In this document: positions 32,559 through 40,841 of the stretch, piece by piece
Layout: the number at the start of each line of letters is the position of its first letter
Position numbering within the stretch: position 1 is the stretch's first letter
From: Desulfatitalea tepidiphila
GTDB lineage: Bacteria > Desulfobacterota > Desulfobacteria > Desulfobacterales > Desulfosarcinaceae
Assembly (NCBI RefSeq): GCF_001293685.1
Contig: NZ_BCAG01000003.1
Span: forward strand, 2,396,501 to 2,460,500
DNA length: 64,000 bases
Direction of reading: 5' to 3'
Position numbers and translations under genes: made by a program
The notes under the pieces: model-generated
Database searches by the model: none
Seen by the model: only the letters and a program-made list of their open reading frames with translations
Told to the model about the DNA's origin: nothing

Positions 32559-32766
32559 TTAGATCGGTGGGTTTCAATGGTATTCCTCCTTCAATTAAAA
32601 AGCCACGCGGTAGCCCGATCAAACAGCCACGAATCTCCATGATGGTGGTTTCATCCTACCAATACCCATCCAATCGGTCCGCATTGCACAACTCCCATTG
32701 AGCCGCATCTTATTGGCAAATGAAACACAAACCAAAAACCAAGAAAATCAACCGGAGAGGTGACAT

Positions 32767-32901
32767 ATGGACGACAATAGAATTCAAGACTACTTTGACG
32801 ACAGGAACGAGGGACACGTGGACACCCGTGAAGCCAATTTCAAATGCGACAACCCTGATGAGCATCTGGGCTGTGACATGGGAATCGACGTTCAGGGATA
32901 A
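32767..32901 (+). CDS. Micro-gene, 44-aa acidic peptide
   Basis: ATG 32767 follows GGAGAGG by five bases, a strong ribosome binding site. The product is acidic (MDDNRIQDYFDDRNEGH, then CDNPDEHLGCDMGIDVQG) with two cysteines. No family is recognised. It is followed 21 bases later by a second small gene with its own site, which supports a real two-gene unit. Confidence 0.5.
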   Translation: MDDNRIQDYFDDRNEGHVDTREANFKCDNPDEHLGCDMGIDVQG

Positions 32902-32922
32902 GCAACAAAAGGAAGGTGCCTT

Positions 32923-33015
32923 ATGATTGGAATCATGCTGACGATAATAGTTCTTGGGTACTTCATCAATCACTGCATCAACGGTCGAGTGGCCGTGGCA
33001 GCGTGCAAACTGTAG
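32923..33015 (+). CDS. Micro-gene, 30-aa single-span membrane peptide
   Basis: ATG 32923 follows AAGGAAGG at normal spacing. The product begins MIGIMLTIIVLGYFINHCIN, a hydrophobic helix, and ends with a short basic tail. It resembles small membrane peptides or hydrophobic type I-like toxins in size and layout, but no family is recognised. A strong terminator follows at 33094. Confidence 0.5.
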   Translation: MIGIMLTIIVLGYFINHCINGRVAVAACKL

Positions 33016-33093
33016 CCAGGTAGGGTTCAAGGCAGAGCTTCATAACATAGGCAAACAGATATAGTCCGCTAATCAAACGGCATATAAAAAAAA

Positions 33094-33126
33094 GGCAGGG
33101 CCTCGATTGAGGCTCTGCCTTTTTTA
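33094..33126. terminator. Bidirectional rho-independent terminator
   Basis: GGCAGGGCCTC and GAGGCTCTGCC pair around GATT, flanked by A7 on the left and T7 on the right. It serves the micro-genes on the plus strand and the HU/IHF gene on the minus strand. Confidence 0.9.
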
Positions 33127-33191
33127 GTGTGCCAGGCATGGCGTAATTCTATAAGGTGTAAGTGCCGAACAGTCCGTAGCGGTCAGAGCCA

Positions 33192-33470
33192 CTATTGACC
33201 ATCAACGCGCTCTTTCAGTTCCGTTCCCACCTTGAAAAACGGCAACCGCTTGGGCTTGACCGTGACCATTTCACCGCTTTTGGGGTTGCGCCCCGTGTAG
33301 CTGTCGTACTCTTTGACCTTGAAGGAACACAGTCCTCGGATCTCCACGCGGTCGCCTCTGATGAGTGCGTCGGATACGTGGTTAAAAAACAGGTCAACCA
33401 CGTTCTTGGATTCCGCCCTGGAAAGCCCTTGCTCCTCTGCCAGCTTCGTTATCAATTCGAGTTTGTTCAT
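33192..33470 (-). CDS. HU/IHF family DNA-binding protein
   Basis: 92 aa from ATG 33470, which has GGAG five bases upstream; an in-frame ATG at 33494 is less likely. It shows the full family pattern: N-terminal helices MNKLELITKLAEEQGLSRAE, VSDALIRGDRVEIRGLCSF, the beta-arm TGRNPKSGEMVTVKPKRLPF and FKVGTELKERV. The arm has NPK with the conserved proline that intercalates into DNA. These proteins bend DNA and support sigma-54 activation and site-specific recombination, both relevant in this window. Sequence-specific IHF and general HU cannot be separated by eye. Confidence 0.93.
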   Translation of the reverse strand: MNKLELITKLAEEQGLSRAESKNVVDLFFNHVSDALIRGDRVEIRGLCSFKVKEYDSYTGRNPKSGEMVTVKPKRLPFFKVGTELKERVDGQ

Positions 33471-33494
33471 CGTAGCTCCATAAGTAATGGCCAA

Positions 33495-33754
33495 TAGTGA
33501 GATATCGAGCTTCTATTGCTCTATAAGCTAACGGTCAAGAATATAATGATAATTTTGATTGCCTGACTTTTTTTTACGTATTTTTGTTCGTAATTGTCAT
33601 ATACAAATATCAAAAAAAATTGAACACTATAAGGGAGACATGAAGAAGCCCTATCGATTGATGCCTGGATAGAGAGCTTCTTTAGCGGTAGGAGCAAGGA
33701 GATCGCCCCGAATCTGGACTGGTATGACGCGGTCGCCTGAAGGTTGACGGGATC
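33495..33754. other. AT-rich intergenic stretch with a short gene end
   Basis: The left part is AT-rich and probably holds the HU/IHF promoter. On the plus strand at about 33642-33740 a frame reads EEALSIDAWIESFFSGRSKE then IAPNLDWYDAVA and a stop; it has no start and may be the C-terminal remnant of an unidentified gene. Confidence 0.3.
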
Positions 33755-34255
33755 CTATTCCATTTCCGGATAGAGCACATCCTTGCAGCCCGGGCAGATG
33801 GTGTGGGAGAAAGACGAGTTGGTGTGTTCCTTGACATAGAGTTCAAGGGGCCACCATTTGCCGTGATCGTCGCGGATGCGGCGGCAGCCGCTGCAGATGG
33901 GCAGCAGGGCCTTGAGGATCTTCATCTCCTTCAGTAGATGTTCTTTTTCCGCAAGGGCGGTGGCCAGTCGTATGTTCAAGTCCGCCTGCGCCTGCTCGGC
34001 CCGTTTGCGGGCGGTGATATCCCGGGTTAGGCCGATCAGCTTCATCGGTTCGTCCGGCTCTTCGAAGAACTTGGCCCGTATCTCCACCCAGTAGGTGTCC
34101 CCGTTTTTATGGACCAGCTCCAACTCCATGGCGCGCATGGTTCGGATCCCCCGCTGATACTCCGATTGGACCCGGCGCCACATGTCCGTGGCGGCTTTCA
34201 ACGATTCGGTGGTGAGCCGGTCCAGCGCCGAGGTGCCGATGAGCTCACCATTACC
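33755..34255 (-). pseudogene. PAS-domain signalling protein, N-terminally truncated
   Basis: The open frame encodes the second half of a PAS domain (ELVHKNGDTYWVEIRAKFF, then LIGLTRDITARKRAE), a coiled coil and a cysteine-bearing C-terminal module ICSGCRRIRDDHGKWW with ICPGC. That module ends many deltaproteobacterial PAS proteins. Upstream, frame-consistent sequence GELIGTSALDRLTTESL extends to about 34255 and then stops, so the PAS start and any other sensor domain are gone. Translation could only begin at TTG 34201. It is probably a remnant. Confidence 0.7.
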
Positions 34256-34398
34256 GCATGGAGACAGATCATCGCACCTTTGGGGACTTGTCCTACGGCT
34301 GCTGCGATGAGGTGAGCACGATGCCGCGGAAAAAGTTCTTACCGACCTTTTGATTACATACTCCCTATCACATGCGTACCCCGTAGCTTTTTATATCC

Positions 34399-36195
34399 TT
34401 ATACCCACCGAAGGGCCTTGTGCAAATCAGACGAAGACAAAAACACATTCGGCCCCAATCGCAACAGGATGTTGCGATCCTTGTCCAATAGCCTGCGCAA
34501 CTCGCTCGTGACCACGCGCATCCGATCATAAGTGGCGAGATCAAGGTTGTTTCGCCGATCAACCCAGGAACGAAGATGTCCTGGCGGTACTGGAGGGCTT
34601 TGCTCGATCTGTAGCACCGAGCGATGGCTCAGGCGCCCACGCTCGAACACCACCAGATGCTTGAGCTGGTGAGGGTCCTGCTCGGAGCCCCATGCCAGCG
34701 ACGATTCGCTCAACAGGCAAAACCAGCGGCCGCGCCGGATCAAATGAGCGCTGTGCACGATGATGCCCGCCAGGGTGGCGGCGACTTTTTCCGGCGTCCA
34801 GGTGCCTTCGTCGCCGGCCGCACCCCCTGCCGGGTCAGGATCATCGTCTCTTTCGATCTGTATATCAGCTCCCGATTCCATGGCGGTAGTGGTATTCAAC
34901 CGCTCGCGCCAAATTTTAGCCCCCAGTTCGGTGACCATGCGAAGGGGCGGGCGATGAGCCAGATCTTCCTGATGGAGATTGTAAAACAGGTTTAAACCCT
35001 CTTCCAAACATTGGACATTGGGCAGACGGTCCGGGGGCCGCGCCAGCAAAGGGCCGCCGATGTCCAACAGGTCCTTATCCCGTATTGACTCACGGCTGGT
35101 CCACCAGCGGTCAAAGGCAGTGAGCGCATCAGCCATTCGGCCGCTGGGCAACGGCCCGATGCACCGCTGCCGGTTGCTGCCGGGGCCATACCGTTTGAGA
35201 TCCCTGCTGAAAAAGACGAGGCTGCGCTGACCCGGTTGCAGAGCCTTGTTGTATGGCGGGCGGTTGCGTTTGATCTCATCGGCCTCTAAAACGGCGGCTT
35301 CCAGGGCCGATGCTGTCACGGAAAAATCGATATCCCGGGCCTGGCTGAGCAACTCCAGGATGTGTTCCGGATGTGGCGTCCTGCTTCTAAAATAGCTGTT
35401 GACCCGTTTTTTGAGCGATTTGGCTTTGCCGATATAAAGAAGATCGCCGCCGAGGCTGCGCATCCGGTAGACGCCCGGATGGTCTGGAAGGGCCTGACGG
35501 GTCGCTGCGGGCATGGGAAATACCCTTTTGCCTCGCACGGGCCGAGGCGCCAGGGCAAGCCAATCCTGCAACTGCCCATAGGTGGTAATGTTGCATACTT
35601 CGGAGAGCAGGGCCACTAAATTGCGCCAGACACCCATCGTGGCAACGGCATGGCCGGTGCTGCGTTTGAGGACCGGCACACGGTGGCCAAAATATCCTGC
35701 CAATGCACGGATACCTTTTCGGGGAAGATCGGGCAGCAGTTTTTGCGCGATACGGTGGGTACATATGATGTCCAGCGGAAATGGCGTCCCCAGGGCGTTG
35801 TCGCGGTGTAGCCGTTCCAAAAAGGGAATTTCAAAGCGCGCATAATGGATGATCGTCGGGCACATAGAGGATGAATTGCGGGAAGCCACACGACGCGCTG
35901 CTTCAAAAAGCATACAAGCCGCCTCGCTATTGGTGATGCCCCGATCCAGGTCTGCCTCCGAAATGCCCGTTATCTTCAATACATGCGCCGGGACCGCTGA
36001 ACCTTCAGGTTGGCGGATCAAATGGGACCGGCAAGCGTCAGTAGGAACAGCCCTTGCCGCACTGCCGGCCATGAAACCTATTTCCAGCAAATGGCCCTTT
36101 TCGGGATTGGCCGCGGTTGCCTGGCAGTCCACGGCCAAAACCTCGAGCCGATCGAGGGGTGAGTCATTTTGTAAATACTGAAATGCGGCGTCCAT
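34399..36195 (-). CDS. DnaQ-like exonuclease fused to GIY-YIG (Cho/UvrC-type) nuclease
   Basis: 598 aa. Residues about 15-200 resemble a DEDDh exonuclease (LEVLAVDCQATAANPEKGHL, HYARFEIPFL, and a final GHAVATMGVW). The first motif reads D-x-Q rather than D-x-E, so activity is uncertain. Residues about 235-320 form a GIY-YIG domain (HPGVYRMRSLGGDLLYIGKA, LKKRVNSYF, and the Glu of LEAAVLEADEIKRNRPPYN), as in UvrC and Cho that incise damaged DNA. The rest is unassigned. The protein may act in nucleotide excision repair outside UvrABC. A dead copy of its 5' end is at 10442-12215. Confidence 0.85.
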   Translation of the reverse strand: MDAAFQYLQNDSPLDRLEVLAVDCQATAANPEKGHLLEIGFMAGSAARAVPTDACRSHLIRQPEGSAVPAHVLKITGISEADLDRGITNSEAACMLFEAARRVASRNSSSMCPTIIHYARFEIPFLERLHRDNALGTPFPLDIICTHRIAQKLLPDLPRKGIRALAGYFGHRVPVLKRSTGHAVATMGVWRNLVALLSEVCNITTYGQLQDWLALAPRPVRGKRVFPMPAATRQALPDHPGVYRMRSLGGDLLYIGKAKSLKKRVNSYFRSRTPHPEHILELLSQARDIDFSVTASALEAAVLEADEIKRNRPPYNKALQPGQRSLVFFSRDLKRYGPGSNRQRCIGPLPSGRMADALTAFDRWWTSRESIRDKDLLDIGGPLLARPPDRLPNVQCLEEGLNLFYNLHQEDLAHRPPLRMVTELGAKIWRERLNTTTAMESGADIQIERDDDPDPAGGAAGDEGTWTPEKVAATLAGIIVHSAHLIRRGRWFCLLSESSLAWGSEQDPHQLKHLVVFERGRLSHRSVLQIEQSPPVPPGHLRSWVDRRNNLDLATYDRMRVVTSELRRLLDKDRNILLRLGPNVFLSSSDLHKALRWV

Positions 36196-36230
36196 GAAGG
36201 TTGTTTAGCATTTTTCACTTCGGAATAATA

Positions 36231-36422
36231 TCATATGAAAGGACTTTGGGTGGTGGAAGGTGCAGAGCAATAGAAGATCACATCGATGCGGGGCCCCATC
36301 AGTACCTCGCCTTGAAGATTGCCGATCAGGTCGAAAAACAGGTAGCGCGTCTCGAAGTGGTCTTGGCCGGGACCATCGTTGCAGTCACCCATGACCAGGA
36401 TCCCGGGGTTTGGCAATTGCAC
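36231..36422 (-). pseudogene. Endonuclease/exonuclease/phosphatase family C-terminal fragment
   Basis: The minus strand reads NPGILVMGDCNDGPG, then HFETRYLFFDLIGNLQGEV, and a stop. GDxNDGPG is the conserved Asp/Asn motif of the EEP (DNase I-like) fold and YLFFDLIGNLQG is typical of one bacterial subfamily. Only about 60 residues remain and there is no start or N-terminal half, so it is a fragment wedged between the nuclease and the GlxA-type regulator. Confidence 0.6.
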
Positions 36423-36425
36423 ATG

Positions 36426-37415
36426 TCAGGCCTTCCTTTTGAATCGATTCCTGTAATCCCTTAGTGAAAAGCCAGTGTTTTTCTTGAAAAGCCTGCGAAA
36501 CGAGTTGGGGTCTTCATAGCCCACTTGCCGTGTAATCTCTTCTATCGCATGGCTCGTATTCTCCAGTTTTTGCTTGGCGATTTCTATTCTGAGGCGTTGC
36601 AGATAGACCAACGGCGGGTCGCCGGTGGCCTTTTTGAACCGGCGGATGAAATGGCGGGGGCTGATGCCCAGATCCTTTGCCAAGGACTCGACACTGATTG
36701 GTGCCCCAAAGTTTTTTTCCATTTGGCTTTGCGCTTTTTCTACAACACGGTCGCCATGTTGTTTCTGATAATCGAATATCACATAGGGCGCTTGGCTGCG
36801 TTTGGGGTCCAGCAGCATCATTTTGCCGGTAACGGCCGCCAGCTCTCCAAAGCCAAATTTTTCAATCAGGTAGATACACAGGTCCAGGTACGATGAGGTG
36901 GCCCCCGAGCAGAGCAAGCCGTTGTCTTCCGTGATAATCCGTTGAGGTTTCAGGTTGACGGAAGGGTACAGGTTCCGGAAATAGGCCGCAAAATTGATGT
37001 TGGTGGTGGCCGTCCTTCCATCCAGGATACCGGTCTCGGCCAGGAGAAACGCACCGGTACAAGTGGAACCGATCAAGGTATTGTCCTTGTGCCAACACCT
37101 GATCCAATCGATCAGTTCCTCGGGTACGTTGCCGATAAATTTCAGTGGGAAAAGAAATCCGGGGATCAATATAAAGTCGGTTGGTGCCTTGTCATGGATG
37201 CTACGATGGGGAATAATCGTGATCCAGCCCTCTGCCTGCACCGGCCTGCCGTCCAGCGATACGATATCCCATTGAAACAGTTGATCTGTGTCGTTTCTGT
37301 TTTTATTCAAATGCTTGTGCCATCTGTTGGCAATAGATAGCGCGTCGATGAAGCCATAAAGTCCTGAAGCTGCGCAGTTTTCGTATGCAAGAAGTGTTAT
37401 GTGGGGCATATGCAC
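36426..37415 (-). CDS. GlxA-type AraC family transcriptional regulator (DJ-1/PfpI sensor)
   Basis: 329 aa. The N-terminal about 200 residues are a DJ-1/PfpI-like amidotransferase fold, with the elbow STCTGAFLLAETGIL around the nucleophile position. The C-terminal about 110 residues are an AraC helix-turn-helix pair (SVESLAKDLGISPRHFIRRF, then EEITRQVGYEDPNSFRRLFK). Members regulate catabolic operons in response to small metabolites. It is divergent from the oxidoreductase genes at 37.5 kb, with a 126-bp gap, and could control them or the OYE-family gene. Confidence 0.92.
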   Translation of the reverse strand: MHMPHITLLAYENCAASGLYGFIDALSIANRWHKHLNKNRNDTDQLFQWDIVSLDGRPVQAEGWITIIPHRSIHDKAPTDFILIPGFLFPLKFIGNVPEELIDWIRCWHKDNTLIGSTCTGAFLLAETGILDGRTATTNINFAAYFRNLYPSVNLKPQRIITEDNGLLCSGATSSYLDLCIYLIEKFGFGELAAVTGKMMLLDPKRSQAPYVIFDYQKQHGDRVVEKAQSQMEKNFGAPISVESLAKDLGISPRHFIRRFKKATGDPPLVYLQRLRIEIAKQKLENTSHAIEEITRQVGYEDPNSFRRLFKKNTGFSLRDYRNRFKRKA

Positions 37416-37541
37416 CTCTTTGGAAAAATGTCCTATTTGGCATGTTTTAAGTCATAAATGCCTCTTTTGAATTGCCGTGTCAACGACTAAGGTAGATCTG
37501 TATCCACCCGGAACCCGAATATTCAGCGGAGAAGCCTAACT

Positions 37542-37730
37542 ATGGAAAAATGGTTTAAGACAGGATGGGTCCTGTGTCCGCAAAACTGCAGCATTGAAGT
37601 GCTGGTGGAAAGCAACAAAGTGGTTAAAGTGCAGCCGGACAAAGAGAATCCGCGCAGTGAGGGTTATACCTGCCGAAAAGGACTCAATGTCATTTATCAT
37701 CAATATCCCCGGTGCCACTTCAGGGCCTGA
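37542..37730 (+). pseudogene. Molybdopterin oxidoreductase N-terminal fragment
   Basis: ATG 37542 with GGAG upstream starts a frame with WVLCPQNCSIEV, then VVKVQPDKENPRSEGYTCRK. This is the N-terminal iron-sulfur segment of a DMSO-reductase-family molybdoenzyme, but the first cluster cysteine is Trp and the protein ends after 62 residues, before any cofactor domain. A normal ribosome binding site means the peptide could still be made. It is best seen as a truncated gene. Confidence 0.7.
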
Positions 37731-37790
37731 GACGAAATTGCGTGCCGATAACGAGCATAAACATTTACGGAAACAGGAGGACTTTTTCTC

Positions 37791-38903
37791 ATGAGTAAGC
37801 TCTTTGAACCCGGAGTGATCAATAGCATGGAACTCTCCAACCGGTTTGTCCGGTCAGCCACTTGGGAAGGTATGGCGGCGGACGACGGTAAGGTGACGCC
37901 AAAACTGACAGAAACCATGGTTGCGCTGGCCAAAGGTGGCGTCGGAATGATCATCACCAGTCACGCCTATGTCCGGAAGGAGGGCCAGGCCGGACCGTGG
38001 CAGATTGGCGTGCATGAAGATGGTCTGATCGACGGACTGAAAGAGATGGCGGCAGCCGTCCACGAAAACGGCGGCAAGATCGTCATGCAGATCGCCCATG
38101 CAGGAAATTTTGCCGTCGAACAACTGACGGGACTTGAGCCCTGGGTGGTGTCGGACTTCGAGGGACTGGCTCAGACACCCCGCCACGAGATGACTCTCGA
38201 GGATATCCGGGCGCTTACGGTATCGTTCGCCGAAGCGGCCAAGAGGGCTAAGTCTGCAGGATTTGATGGCGTGCAATTGCATTGCGCGCACGGGTACCTG
38301 CTCAGCCAGTTCTTGTCTCCTCTGTATAATCGACGCATGGATGATTACGGAGGCAGCATCGAAAACCGAGCCAGGATACATCTTGAGGTCCTGGGTGCCG
38401 TCCGCAAGACCGTGGGCCACGATTTCCCAATTCTGGCGAAACTCAACTGCGGCGACTTCGTCGAGGGCGGACTGAATACCGCAGATGCGCTTCAGGTTGC
38501 GCGGATGCTGGCGGACGCCGGATTGGATGCCCTGGAGATCAGCGGTGGAGTGATCACGGGCGGCCGGATGAGTCCCAGCCGGATGGTAAAGAACGAGGAG
38601 CAGGAGGCCTATTTTAAGACCGAAGCCCGGGCCCTTGGCAATCAGTTCAAGATCCCTTTAATCCTTGTGGGTGGCATGCGGTCTTTCGAAACGGCTGAAG
38701 CGCTATTGGCGGATGGGACGGCGGATTTCATCTCCATGTGCCGTCCCTTCATTCGCGAGCCCGACCTTGTAAACCGCTGGAAGTCGGGCGACCGTCGCAG
38801 GGCGTTGTGTAAATCGGATAACGCCTGCTTCAAACCGGGCATGAAAGGCAAGGGCATCTACTGCGTCACCGCCGAGGTTGAAAAAGCGAAATTGAAGGCT
38901 TAG
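37791..38903 (+). CDS. NADH:flavin oxidoreductase, old yellow enzyme family
   Basis: 370 aa from ATG 37791 with CAGGAGGAC upstream. A single TIM barrel holds FMN. Visible motifs are the N-terminal LSNRFVRSATWEGMA, QIAHAGNF, the catalytic and substrate-binding HCAHGYLLSQFLSP followed by NRRMDDYGGSIENRAR, and the phosphate-binding VGGMRS and FISMCRPFIREPDL. The length fits a stand-alone OYE without the C-terminal FAD domain of 2,4-dienoyl-CoA reductase, although FKPGMKGKGIYC retains a cysteine. It would reduce activated alkenes, possibly enoyl thioesters, in the cytoplasm. The neighbouring ferredoxin-like gene might supply electrons. Confidence 0.93.
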   Translation: MSKLFEPGVINSMELSNRFVRSATWEGMAADDGKVTPKLTETMVALAKGGVGMIITSHAYVRKEGQAGPWQIGVHEDGLIDGLKEMAAAVHENGGKIVMQIAHAGNFAVEQLTGLEPWVVSDFEGLAQTPRHEMTLEDIRALTVSFAEAAKRAKSAGFDGVQLHCAHGYLLSQFLSPLYNRRMDDYGGSIENRARIHLEVLGAVRKTVGHDFPILAKLNCGDFVEGGLNTADALQVARMLADAGLDALEISGGVITGGRMSPSRMVKNEEQEAYFKTEARALGNQFKIPLILVGGMRSFETAEALLADGTADFISMCRPFIREPDLVNRWKSGDRRRALCKSDNACFKPGMKGKGIYCVTAEVEKAKLKA

Positions 38904-39040
38904 AAAGGCCCCCTTGAATGTTTTAATATTAATTTAATATCAAAATGTTAGAATCAATAACACCATCAACAAACGGTAGGCATTTCTCGGTCGAGTACAG
39001 AGTGCTTTCGCCGGAAGATTTATAACAAGGAGTAAATAAA

Positions 39041-40147
39041 ATGAATGATGAAATGCTTTATCAAAACCTGGCCAAACATCTCGACAGCCTGCCTGAAGGT
39101 TACCCCGCCACCGAATCCGGCGTGGAGCTGCGCATCTTGAAGTACTTGTTTACCCCGGAATACGCCAACTTGGCCGTGCACCTGCAGCCCACGCCCCAAC
39201 CGGCCGAGGCCGTGGCCCAGCGGGCGGGTATGGAAGCTGCCAAGGTGGCCGAAATGCTGGAGGACATGTCGGCCAAGGGCCTGATCTTTAGTCTCAAACC
39301 CCCGGGCAAGGAACCGATGTACATGGCTGCGCCCTTTGTCATCGGCATCTGGGAATACCAGCTCAACCGCTTGGAGCCAGAGTTTAACCGCATGGTCAGA
39401 GAGTACATGCCGGAGTTCCAGAAGGCTTCTCAGCACCTGCCGCCCCAACTGCGCACCATCCCGGTGGAAAAGAGTATCGATGCCAGGGGCGAGGTGTTGG
39501 TCTACGAGCAGGCCAGGGAATTGATCAAGGGCCAGAAAAAGATCGTAGTCTCGCCATGCATTTGCCGTAAGGAACACAAGATGATGGGAGAGGGCTGCGA
39601 CAAGCCCCTGGAGAGTTGCCTGAGCTTCGGCTGGGGTGCTGATTATTACGAACGCAACGGCCTGGGTCGGGCCATAGACGAGACGGAGGCCCTGGCGGTG
39701 CTGCAACGGGCCGAGGAGACCGGCCTGGTGCTGCAGCCCAGCAACGCCCAGAAGATCGTGGCGCTTTGCTGTTGCTGCGGCGATTGCTGCGAGACGCTCA
39801 AGGCCTTCAAAATGCACCCTAAACCGGCCAGCCTGGCTTCGTCGGCCTTTGTGGCCAGCGTGAATCGGGACGAATGCATTGGCTGCGAGACCTGCCTGGA
39901 GCGCTGCCAGATGGAGGCGCTGACCATCGACGATGACAGCGTGGCCGTTGTGGACCCGGACCGCTGCATCGGCTGCGGCCTATGCGTCACCACCTGCCCA
40001 ACGGAGGCCATCAGCCTGGAGCGAAAGCCTGAGGGCCAGATCCGCCCTGTTCCGGCCAACATGATGGATGCCTACATGGAGCGCATGCAGTTGAGGGCCC
40101 AGGCCGAAGTGGCGGACAGGGCCGACCGCCTCACGAAATTGCAATGA
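39041..40147 (+). CDS. Multi-cluster 4Fe-4S ferredoxin-like protein
   Basis: 368 aa from ATG 39041 after AAGGAG. The N-terminal about 90 residues resemble a winged helix. Cysteines in PCICRKEH and ESCLSFG and the unusual cluster CCCCGDCC suggest one or more metal sites. The C-terminus has two classical ferredoxin motifs, CIGCETCLERCQ and CIGCGLCVTTCP, for two [4Fe-4S] clusters. It probably carries electrons for a cytoplasmic oxidoreductase. It follows the OYE-family gene on the same strand after 137 bp. Confidence 0.9.
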   Translation: MNDEMLYQNLAKHLDSLPEGYPATESGVELRILKYLFTPEYANLAVHLQPTPQPAEAVAQRAGMEAAKVAEMLEDMSAKGLIFSLKPPGKEPMYMAAPFVIGIWEYQLNRLEPEFNRMVREYMPEFQKASQHLPPQLRTIPVEKSIDARGEVLVYEQARELIKGQKKIVVSPCICRKEHKMMGEGCDKPLESCLSFGWGADYYERNGLGRAIDETEALAVLQRAEETGLVLQPSNAQKIVALCCCCGDCCETLKAFKMHPKPASLASSAFVASVNRDECIGCETCLERCQMEALTIDDDSVAVVDPDRCIGCGLCVTTCPTEAISLERKPEGQIRPVPANMMDAYMERMQLRAQAEVADRADRLTKLQ

Positions 40148-40217
40148 CGGGCTGCACCGCTGGCAAGTAGGAAAGTGGGAAATCATTTCTTGGGCCCCGC
40201 CTGCCTGGCGCCAACTA

Positions 40218-40610
40218 TTGACATCCAAGCCGATAGTCGAGGCCTTCGGGAAGTTACGGGTAGAGGCCATGGTAACCTCCCAGGACATGGCTGGATATCA
40301 CAGGTATTTCGATGACCGGGAGACAGCCTTGATGTGGCAATCCCTGATGTTCAGAATGACTTACCGGTGCAGCTACTGCATGGCCGTGTGCCCGGCGGGA
40401 GAGGATCTGGCTGTCGGATATCGCCAGAATAAAAGGCAACACGTCGAAAAGATTCTCAATCCGCTCAAGGACCGGAAGGAGCCAGTTTACGTGACCGCCG
40501 GCTCCAAGGCGGAAGACAAGGCCAAGGGCAATCCCAACAAGGAGGTAAGGATTGTGACTGGCCTGGGTAGAACTCCTTCGAAGACCGGCGGCAAGGGCTC
40601 GCAATCATAG
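40218..40610 (+). pseudogene. 4Fe-4S protein C-terminal fragment
   Basis: The frame opens at a TTG without ribosome binding site and reads MFRMTYRCSYCMAVCPAGED, then HVEKILNPLKDRKEPVYV. It looks like the C-terminal half of an epoxyqueuosine-reductase-like ferredoxin protein in which one cluster-binding set remains. About 130 residues survive and no N-terminal part is found upstream. It is probably a remnant. Confidence 0.55.
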
Positions 40611-40841
40611 GGCTTGCTGCGGAAGGTAGCTATAATAGGAGAAGACTATCTGCGTATTGTGCCGATATTGCAATTAAGCCATCTCTATGTTCTGACCCTC
40701 TCCTTGAGCCTGACATGGGTCTCATCAATGGGTTTTGTCAGAACATCGATCCAAAATCTATTGTCCAATGCTTGTTTTTTTGGCGTTTTATAATTGAATC
40801 GAGTCCGATCACTGCTATGTCGTCCAGTATTAACTTCAATT
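40611..40841. other. Intergenic stretch holding a repeated gene remnant
   Basis: Between convergent units. On the minus strand at about 40690-40755 a short frame reads DVLTKPIDETHVRLKERVRT, closely related to DALMKRMDETHARLKERSGN at about 49018-49076. Nothing else was recognised. Confidence 0.4.

Noticed and set aside
34256-34355. 31-aa plus-strand frame (METDHRTFGDLSYGCCDE and on)
   Set aside because: It looks like a gene end but could not be assigned to a family and has no ribosome binding site.
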